A stretch of DNA of 9,607 nucleotides from Sporichthyaceae bacterium (GTDB lineage: Bacteria > Actinomycetota > Actinomycetes > JACCUZ01): positions 1-9,607 of the forward strand of contig JACCUZ010000320.1 in the NCBI GenBank assembly GCA_013698395.1. Direction: 5' to 3'. A program made the translations under genes and the position numbers. This document shows positions 1 through 5,170 of this stretch, piece after piece. Numbering within the stretch: position 1 is the stretch's first letter; the number at the start of each line of letters is the position of its first letter. The notes beneath the pieces were generated by a model. It searched no databases. It saw only the letters and a list, made by a program, of their open reading frames with translations, and had not been told where the DNA came from.

Positions 1-121
1 TCATCGCCAGAGCCACGTCGGGCCCCGCGCCGTGCCGACATCGGCAGAGCCGCGCGACCCGCGGCATAGTGCGTGTGTTGTTGGGTGGCGGCCGGGCTGT
101 TACCGATCGTCTGCCGGCTTG

Positions 122-184
122 ATCTGCTGTCAATGGCCAAGTGGCGGTCCCCGCTGGTGGCCAACAAATGTCCCCACCTCGCGT
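122..184. repeat. IS21 left end: target duplication plus terminal repeats
   Basis: ATCTGC (122-127) is the left copy of the target duplication. The terminus starts at TGTC (128). GTCCCC occurs at 147-152 and again exactly 23 bases later at 170-175, with TGGCCA-type blocks between, and then ACCTCGCGT to 184. The stretch 170-184 is identical to the reverse complement of 2564-2578 at the other end. Short repeated units of this sort are the IstA binding sites at IS21 ends; that role is inferred from the family. Confidence 0.9.
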
Positions 185-191
185 GAGTTGG

Positions 192-971
192 TTAGTGCTT
201 CGAGGGGCGGCCTCCTGACCTTGTGCGGGCTTCGCGCATCCGGTAGCTCTCGCCGTCGGTGGCGACGACGTTGTTGTGGTGCAGGAGCCGGTCCAGCAGG
301 CTGACTGCGGTGCTGTGCTCGGGCAGGAAGCGGCCCCATTCCTCGAACGGCCAGTGGCTGGCGATGGCCAGGCTCCGGCGTTCGTAGGCGGCCGCGACGA
401 ACCGGAACAGCAGCTGGCTGCCGGTGGGGTCGAGCGGGGCGAAGCCCACCTCGTCGCAGATGATGAGGTCGTTGCGGAGAACCTGTTCGATGAGCTTGCC
501 GACGCTGTTGTCGGCCAGCCCCCGGTAGAGGTTCTCCACGAGTTCGGCGGCGGTGAAGTACCTGACCCGAAGGCCGGTCTCGACCGCGGCGTGGCCGAGG
601 GCGATGAGGGCGTGGCTCTTGCCGGTGCCGGCCGGCCCGATCAGGGTCAGGTTCTCCTTCGCTGCGATCCACTCCAGGCTGGTGAGGTAGGACCAGGTCT
701 GGGGCGGGATGCTGCTGGCCCGAAGGTTGAACTGCTCGATCGTCTTCACGGTCGGGAAGCTGGCCAGCTTGGTGCGCAGCCGGGCGTTGCTCGCGTCGCG
801 GGCGGTGATCTCGGCCTCGACCAGCGCCCGAAGTAGTTCCTCGGGCATCCAACGTTGGGTCTTGGCGGTCACCAGTATCTCGGGGGCGACTCGCCGGATC
901 GAGGCCAGCTTGAGCCGTCTCAGGCCGTGCTCGAGGTCCGCGGGCAGCGGCGCGGGTGTGGTCGCGGCCAT
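192..971 (-). CDS. istB: IstB, IS21 transposition helper ATPase
   Basis: 259 aa, the normal IstB length. It is an AAA+ ATPase related to DnaC that assists the IstA transposase and helps choose target DNA. The N-terminal helical domain covers about residues 1-85 (IstB_IS21 N-terminal type). Walker A is GPAGTGKS (112-119) and Walker B is LIICDEVG (169-176). The sensor-1 region reads IASHWPFEEW (203-212), with His where many IstB proteins have Asn. A conserved arginine sits in LLDRLLHH (about 228). The start codon overlaps the istA stop as TGATG, and GGAGG lies 6 bases upstream (982-978), so translation is probably coupled to istA. There is no sign of truncation. The family assignment is secure; whether the enzyme is active is inferred. 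Confidence 0.95.
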   Translation of the reverse strand: MAATTPAPLPADLEHGLRRLKLASIRRVAPEILVTAKTQRWMPEELLRALVEAEITARDASNARLRTKLASFPTVKTIEQFNLRASSIPPQTWSYLTSLEWIAAKENLTLIGPAGTGKSHALIALGHAAVETGLRVRYFTAAELVENLYRGLADNSVGKLIEQVLRNDLIICDEVGFAPLDPTGSQLLFRFVAAAYERRSLAIASHWPFEEWGRFLPEHSTAVSLLDRLLHHNNVVATDGESYRMREARTRSGGRPSKH

Positions 972-2476
972 CAGGCACCTCCGGGCAGGTCATCGGTGAG
1001 CTCGCTGAGCCGGTAGGCCGCCAGCGGCCGGGTCACCGTCGCCGGGAGCTCGATGACCAGGGCATCGCCGGGTTCGGTGGTCTGGGCGACACCGGCGCCG
1101 GCGGCCAGGATCGACCGGACCCCGCTGGCGTTCCACCGTCCGAAGGTGACCGCTCGCTCGAGTGCGGCGATCAGTGCGCGATGACCGTGCGCCGCTTCGA
1201 GGGCGGCGAGCTCGTTGAGCTCCGGGCCGAGGCGGGTGTTCCCGGCGGCGGCGGCGTGGCGCAGCCACTGCTCCGCGACCGGGCCGAGGGCGCAGAATGC
1301 GTGCTCCGCCGCGGTTCTGGGCGTGACCTTCCGCGCTGGCGTGTTCGGCCGTGGGCGGTCGTAGTGCTCATCCAGCACGCTCGTCTCACCTGGTGCCATC
1401 AGCGGGTGTTCGGCGAGGACTTCGCCAGTGTCGGGCATCAGGATCGTGACGCCACTGCTGTTGGCCACCACCTCGACGGCGTTGCCGAGCATCCGGTTCG
1501 GGACCGAGTAGCGCGCCGACCCGAACCGCACGCACGAGAGCTTGTCGACCTTCCGCAGCTCCCGGCGGCCCCCGAACAGACCCGAGGGCAGCAGCGACGG
1601 CAGCGCCGCGAGCAACGGACCCTCGACGTCGGCGAGGCGCTGAGCGGGGACCGCGGCGATCTCGCCGTGCCTGGCAGCGTTGACTTCCTCGCACCACGCA
1701 GCGGCGGCGGCGTTGGCCGCATCCAGGTCGGTGATCTGCTCACCCAAACCGAGCGGGATCATCAGGTCCCGCTTGGCATAGCCGACGAGGTTCTCCACGA
1801 TCCCCTTGCTCTCAGGGTCCCTGGCGTGGCAGAAGTCGGGCCGGAACCGGTAGTGGGTGGCGAACCGGACGTAGTCCGGTGTCGGGATGACCACGTCGGC
1901 GACGACCCCGCCCTTGAGGCAGCCCATCCGGTCGGCGAGCACCACCTTCGGGACCCCGCCCAGGGCCTGGAAGCACTCGGCGAGCAGCTGCAGAGTCGTG
2001 TCCGCGCGCTCGTCGAGGGCGAACCTGACGAACCGCACCCGCGAGAACGCCAGCACCGCGCAGAACACGTGCAGCCCGTTCAGCACGCCCCAGTCGATGA
2101 CCAGGTGCTCACCCGGTGTCCAGACCGCCGGTCGCCGTGAGCCCGCCATCGCCTGGCGTTGCCGGTACTTGCTCTTCTCCTGCGCGACGAGGCGACGGAA
2201 GTTGCGGTCCGACCCCGCGTAGCCCGCGGCGGTCGCGTCCGGAAGCAGCCGCTTCGCGCTGATCTTGCCCCGGGTCGCCTCGACCTTGGTCGCGACGAGC
2301 GTCCGGACGCTCTCGTAGTTCTTCCGGCGAGCGAGCCGCTCAGCGGCGGCCCGGTCGCGTTCGACGAGCCTCTTCACGGTCTTGTGCGTGACGCCGCACA
2401 TCTCGGCGGCCCCGCGATAGGTGCCGACCTCTCGGTAGGCGTTGATGACGTCCAACTGCTTCCTCGCTGACAACAA
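971..2476 (-). CDS. istA: IstA, IS21-family DDE transposase
   Basis: 501 aa. It catalyses strand cleavage and transfer of the element, working with IstB. An N-terminal helix-turn-helix lies at about residues 18-42 (GTYRGAAEMCGVTHKTVKRL). The rve/DDE core follows, with likely catalytic D128 (HLVIDWG), D182 (VVLADRMG) and E228 (SKGIVENLVGYAKRD). The C-terminal part, about 300-410, includes the SARYSVPNRMLG motif seen in IstA proteins. The start is a TTG at 2476 with a GGGGG tract about 6 bases upstream; no in-frame ATG is better placed, so the exact N-terminus is less certain than the rest. The stop overlaps the istB start by one base (TGATG). The gene is unbroken over its whole length. Confidence 0.94.
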   Translation of the reverse strand: MLSARKQLDVINAYREVGTYRGAAEMCGVTHKTVKRLVERDRAAAERLARRKNYESVRTLVATKVEATRGKISAKRLLPDATAAGYAGSDRNFRRLVAQEKSKYRQRQAMAGSRRPAVWTPGEHLVIDWGVLNGLHVFCAVLAFSRVRFVRFALDERADTTLQLLAECFQALGGVPKVVLADRMGCLKGGVVADVVIPTPDYVRFATHYRFRPDFCHARDPESKGIVENLVGYAKRDLMIPLGLGEQITDLDAANAAAAAWCEEVNAARHGEIAAVPAQRLADVEGPLLAALPSLLPSGLFGGRRELRKVDKLSCVRFGSARYSVPNRMLGNAVEVVANSSGVTILMPDTGEVLAEHPLMAPGETSVLDEHYDRPRPNTPARKVTPRTAAEHAFCALGPVAEQWLRHAAAAGNTRLGPELNELAALEAAHGHRALIAALERAVTFGRWNASGVRSILAAGAGVAQTTEPGDALVIELPATVTRPLAAYRLSELTDDLPGGA

Positions 2477-2563
2477 TGGAGCCCCCTGGGCGGTGTTCGG
2501 TGTTCGGCTTCGACACCGCCACCGTCACCGCTCAGGGCCTCAGCTCCCGGCAGACACGACGGG

Positions 2564-2649
2564 ACGCGAGGTGGGGACTTCTGCTGGCCACCAGAGGGGA
2601 CTTTCGATGGCCATCACCGGGGACTTTTACATGGCCACGGACAATCTGC
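2564..2649. repeat. IS21 right end: three 23-bp repeat units plus target duplication
   Basis: On the minus strand reading inward from 2643, TGTC is followed by GTCCCC at 2624-2619, 2601-2596 and 2578-2573, a strict 23-bp period, with TGGCCA between the copies. The innermost copy continues into ACCTCGCGT (to 2564), as at the left end. The right copy of the target duplication ATCTGC is 2644-2649. This end has one repeat unit more than the left end. Its position upstream of istA means it should also hold the istA promoter, but I could not single out convincing -35/-10 boxes. Confidence 0.88.
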
Positions 2650-2926
2650 CCTTTGGCGTCCGGTGGTCAGATGATCGCGCCGCGCGGCGCCACATCGAGG
2701 CGCCAACGCCCCGGCCGTACAGCACTACTAACCGATCACCGTGTCTGGTGCGAAGTGCACCCGAGTCCTCGGCACGGGTTGTGATGGCATGCTCGATGAG
2801 CTGCGCGGGCTCGAGGGTCAGGAAGGAATAGCGCTCATACTGCCCAGGCTAGTAATTGCTGATTACTCGGCGACTGACGAGTCGTCTTCCGGGGAGGCAT
2901 AGACTCGAACTCATCGGGAGGTGGCC
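2650..2926. other. Intergenic stretch between IS21 and the small membrane-protein gene
   Basis: I recognise no gene here. On the minus strand, codons from about 2845 down to the IS21 junction are open (residues such as YERYSFLTLEP and AQLIEHA, with a GC-rich third position at first). The frame stays open through the reconstructed empty target site into 127-1, but it has no visible start codon and no family I recognise. The right part (2851-2905) contains several short palindromes, listed separately. Confidence 0.4.
2851..2886. promoter_or_regulatory. Cluster of short palindromes upstream of the 65-aa membrane protein gene
   Basis: Three inverted repeats sit 41-76 bases before the start at 2927: AGTAAT-N5-ATTACT (2851-2867), CGACT-N4-AGTCG (2871-2884) and the perfect odd palindrome GACGAGTCGTC (2876-2886). 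The first is AT-rich against a GC-rich background, as operators often are. TAGACT (2900-2905) is a possible -10 box. Operator function is inference only; no specific regulator is suggested. Confidence 0.35.
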
Positions 2927-3124
2927 ATGCGCCTCGGAGCAGCAGTTCTGGTGATTTGGCTTGTTATCGGTGTCGTAGCGGCAGCCCAGCGCAATTACTT
3001 CTCCGGTTCAGACGCTAACTGTGCCAAGGTCGGCACGACCGCGCTGACGATCGTCGCGGGCCCGTTGAACTACGTCGGCGTCAATCCGAAGATCAAGTGC
3101 GAAACCCCTGAACCCTCGAAGTAG
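2927..3124 (+). CDS. Small conserved actinobacterial membrane protein, function unknown
   Basis: 65 aa. I prefer the ATG at 2927 because GGGAGG (2916-2921) sits 5 bases upstream; a GTG at 2921 in the same frame would add two residues but overlaps the ribosome binding site. Residues 3-21 (LGAAVLVIWLVIGVVAAAQ) form one transmembrane segment or uncleaved signal anchor. The rest, about 44 residues, carries the blocks RNYFSGSDANCAK and VAGPLNYVGVNPKIKC with two cysteines, probably extracytoplasmic. This pattern of one helix followed by YFSG, C and AGPLNYVGVNPK matches a short hypothetical family I recall from actinomycetes. I know of no assigned function. It stands alone, with no operon partner. 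Confidence 0.78.
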   Translation: MRLGAAVLVIWLVIGVVAAAQRNYFSGSDANCAKVGTTALTIVAGPLNYVGVNPKIKCETPEPSK

Positions 3125-3583
3125 CTGGCACGCTCTCGGTGGTCTCTCTTCAGGCCGGCGATCCTACCGGGAAAGCGGCTGCCGGTCTCGACACCACCGA
3201 TAGGAGCGGCGCCGGACACCGTGCCGCTCGATGAAGCCTTGGCCATGTCGGGCATGTCGTGGGTCGGCTCGCACGGTTGGCTGCCCTGACCGGCCCCGTG
3301 GCCGCGCATGAGGACCCTTGGCACGCGTAGAACCCGGCTGGTGCCGCCTGCCAGCGCGCGCGCCGTCGGCTCAACCTCGTTCATGTGGCGGGCCCTGTCA
3401 CCGCGATGCGACGGAAGCACAGGGAAGCGCCGAGAGATGGCCGGCACTTCGCAACCCGCCCTACCGGCACGGACCCGACGTGGGCCAAGCGCAGGCGCAC
3501 AGCGGCGACCCTCGCTCGTTGCGGCCGATCGGTGCTTGACTCATCGGTGGACGGGTGGAATCGAGGCCATGGGAGGCGGGTCG
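3125..3583. other. Non-coding or decayed 459-bp spacer
   Basis: I see no convincing gene. Several frames are open for 70-125 codons on both strands, but none has a good ribosome binding site or recognisable motifs. Just after the 65-aa gene there are nested inverted repeats: outer arms CGGTGGT (3137-3143) and ACCACCG (3193-3199), with CCGGC/GCCGG inside. These could fold as an mRNA 3' structure for that gene. A TTGAC at 3536-3540 could be the -35 of the downstream gene, but no clear -10 box follows at the right spacing. Confidence 0.4.
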
Positions 3584-4147
3584 ATGTCGAACTTGAACTT
3601 TCGAACGGCACTGAGCATTCGGGGAAGGCGCAACGAGGGATTTCGCGGTTTCTCAGGGAAACCCTCGCATCCTCCACTTACCGATATACCGATCGCGGCG
3701 TACGTCTTCGTGGCGGTCTTCGACGTGCTCTCCCTCGCTCTCTACGACGGCCATACGGAACTGGGACTGCAGCTCTACCGGGCGGCCACCTGGGTGCTGC
3801 TCGGGGGCGCTGCGGTGTCCCTACTCACAGCCCTGACAGGCTTCCTGGACTGGGTTAAAACGCCGCCCGGCACCGAGCTCAGACGGACCGCGAACGCCCA
3901 CGCGATCACGATGATCACCGTCACTGTGCTCGTCCTGGTTGACCTCCTCCTGCGGCTCACGATTTACCGCGACGAGGAGTACACCGAGCCCACCGTCGTT
4001 GTCCTGTCCGTGGTCGCCGGTCTGCTCACGATGTTGGGAGCCGCCATCGGCGGCTCCCTCGTCTACGACCACGGCATGCGCGTGGAAAACGCCGCGGCAT
4101 CTGGACAAGGCAATTCGGCAGCCGACAACCCACCCGCTCGGGACTGA
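3584..4147 (+). CDS. DUF2231-type four-helix membrane protein
   Basis: 187 aa. I chose the ATG at 3584 because GGAGG (3572-3576) lies 7 bases upstream; an in-frame ATG at 3569 falls before that site. After a basic N-terminus comes FSGKPSHPPLTDIPIAAYVF (23-42), whose HPPLTDIPI block is the hallmark of DUF2231 membrane proteins. Four hydrophobic segments lie at about 35-54, 67-90, 106-127 and 138-160. A conserved-looking NAHA (104-107) precedes helix three, and a histidine follows helix four (YDHG, 161-164). The 27-residue tail is polar and probably disordered. Such proteins are often predicted to bind haem or take part in redox chemistry at the membrane, but the biochemical role is unestablished. 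No operon partner is evident. Confidence 0.75.
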   Translation: MSNLNFRTALSIRGRRNEGFRGFSGKPSHPPLTDIPIAAYVFVAVFDVLSLALYDGHTELGLQLYRAATWVLLGGAAVSLLTALTGFLDWVKTPPGTELRRTANAHAITMITVTVLVLVDLLLRLTIYRDEEYTEPTVVVLSVVAGLLTMLGAAIGGSLVYDHGMRVENAAASGQGNSAADNPPARD

Positions 4148-4798
4148 ACCCGCGCGGTTAGTACTACAGCCGCACTTAGGGCGGGGCTTCGCGGGCTGTG
4201 TAGTGGCAGCGGCGGGCGCGGGCTTGGTGTCGTCGTCGCCATCATGGGGGTGGAACGAGCGACGCAGGCCGTCGGGAAGAAGTACAGCAACAAAGTACAG
4301 CAGCCACACCGGCCCGATGCTCCCTTTAGGCGGTGGTCTTCGTGCCTCACCTTGGCAAAGACCTCCGGCGGTCATCCTGCCGCGAGTTCCCCACAACGGG
4401 GTCAGGGTGTCAAAGCCGCCCAGCCCTCGCCGACCCCGTGTCGGAGCCGTAAGATCAAATCCGAGCCGCACGGCATTCGTTGGGCCCTCTTGGGAAATGG
4501 TGAAGCCCTCGAACCCTTGCGCCCCAGGGCTATGTGCGGAAGCAGTCGCTGACGCGAGTTGGGCAGAAACCAGAACAACTGTTTTGAGAGTCGGTGAATC
4601 CATATCAATGCGTCGTGGACAGGCAAGAGTCCCAATGGTGTGTCGACCAAGAGCGTGTCGATCAAGAGCGTGTCGACCAAGAGCGTGAAGCGAGGTGGTC
4701 TGCCGCCTTGTGAGTCACCGACGGCCTGTTGAGAGCGCCGGGTGCGGGCTCGAGTTCGCTGACCGATCGGCCGAGAACTTTCCCCCCTCAGCGCGGCA
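4148..4798. other. Gene-poor 650-bp stretch
   Basis: I find no gene I can defend. Long open frames occur on both strands, but they extend antisense into the DUF2231 gene or lack a start and ribosome binding site. One minus-strand frame encodes a hydrophobic run, GPVWLLYFVAVLLPDGLRR (about 4313-4257), followed by a low-complexity Ala/Pro/Thr region. It could be a relic of a small membrane protein. The direct repeat AAGTACAGCA occurs at 4280-4289 and 4293-4302. A 15-bp tandem repeat (4640-4684) is listed separately. The region borders a gene fragment and looks like decaying accessory DNA. Confidence 0.4.
4640..4684. repeat. 15-bp tandem repeat, three copies
   Basis: GTGTCGACCAAGAGC is present three times head to tail at 4640-4654, 4655-4669 and 4670-4684. 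The middle copy has T for C at base 8, and GTGA, the start of a fourth copy, follows. The unit is a multiple of three, so if translated it would give a 5-residue repeat (VSTKS on the plus strand). I see no convincing gene around it, so it is more likely a slippage-prone intergenic repeat. Confidence 0.85.
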
Positions 4799-5017
4799 GG
4801 CGAGCCGCCGGTAGTGGCTGTTGACCGTGGAGTAGCTGCCCGAGGACCACGACCGCGAGGTGCAGTCGAAGAAACCAGCCGCACGCGTTGAAGCCGCGGG
4901 TGATCGAGTCGCCCAGCGCCGACTTCGACGTCCGCCGAGGGGTTCCCGTCTCCGCCGGGGGGCGGGCACCACGATCACCATCAGAACGGAACGGCGAGGA
5001 CCGCGAGGACGGCGCAT
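4799..5017 (-). pseudogene. Frameshifted, truncated SGNH/GDSL hydrolase (N-terminal part only)
   Basis: The minus-strand start ATG at 5017 has GGAGG 5 bases upstream (5027-5023). It is followed by a basic stretch and a hydrophobic run (RRSVLMVIVVPAP), like a signal peptide. One frame then encodes ALGDSITRGFNACGWF (4919-4872), carrying the GDS catalytic-serine block I of SGNH hydrolases. One base later another frame continues with FDCTSRSW and then STVNSHYRRLA (4870-4799), as expected next in actinobacterial SGNH hydrolases. A single extra base near 4871 explains this switch. A second shift between the signal region and the GDS block is likely, near a six-G run (4957-4962). After about 4799 the homology stops, and the rest of the hydrolase, including the usual Asp-His block, is missing. 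If intact, the product would be a secreted esterase or lipase. Confidence 0.7.
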
Positions 5018-5109
5018 GCGAGCCTCCGGCGGTGAGTTTCATTCACGCAACATAGGCCGGTGGGTCGGGTCGGACAAGGGAGCGCTGCAACCGCCGACGG
5101 AGCAGAAGT

Positions 5110-5125
5110 TACCCGTCGGTAGAAT
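5110..5125 (+). promoter_or_regulatory. Candidate promoter -10 with overlapping palindrome upstream of the EtfD-like gene
   Basis: TAGAAT (5120-5125) is a good -10 box placed about 46 bases before the start codon; no strong -35 is visible at 17-18 bases. TACC-N4-GGTA (5110-5121) overlaps the -10 box. Short palindromes of this form are used by TetR-family repressors, several of which control fatty-acid oxidation genes in actinobacteria, and that would suit the gene. The arms are only four bases, so this is a suggestion, not an assignment. Confidence 0.35.
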
Positions 5126-5170
5126 CCAACGCACACTGACCCCGGCGTCGGCGACCTCCCTGGAGGATCT

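Larger units (their letters stand above)
128..2643 (-). mobile_element. Complete IS21-family insertion sequence (2516 bp)
   Basis: Both ends begin TGTC, followed at the same spacing by TGGCCA and then, 19 bases in from the tip, GTCCCC. The left end reads inward from 128 and the right end, on the minus strand, inward from 2643. The flanks carry a perfect 6-bp duplication, ATCTGC, at 122-127 and 2644-2649, within the 4-8 bp usual for IS21. Inside are two intact overlapping genes in the order istA-istB on the minus strand, which is the IS21 arrangement. Intact genes plus an unmutated target duplication suggest a fairly recent and possibly still mobile insertion. I cannot name a specific ISfinder entry. 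Confidence 0.95.

Noticed and set aside
956..2140. 394-codon plus-strand frame across istA
   Set aside because: Antisense shadow of istA, low complexity, no motifs; istA has complete DDE and HTH features.
3242..3288. Short peptide MSGMSWVGSHG as a trehalose-phosphatase remnant
   Set aside because: The resemblance is limited to a few residues, and no HAD motif or neighbouring similarity supports it.
3070..3447. 125-codon minus-strand frame over the spacer after the 65-aa gene
   Set aside because: Its end is antisense to the 65-aa gene, there is no ribosome binding site, and I recognise no motif.
3308..3583. N-terminal extension of the DUF2231 protein
   Set aside because: The frame is open but the sequence is basic and protein-unlike, and a well-spaced GGAGG precedes the ATG at 3584 directly before the conserved part.
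3821..4603. 260-codon minus-strand frame with a hydrophobic run GPVWLLYFVAVLLP
   Set aside because: Over half of it is antisense to the DUF2231 gene and no start has a good ribosome binding site. The hydrophobic piece is mentioned only as a possible relic.
4640..4684. Tandem repeat as a CRISPR array
   Set aside because: Units are 15 bp and abut directly without spacers, and no cas genes are present.
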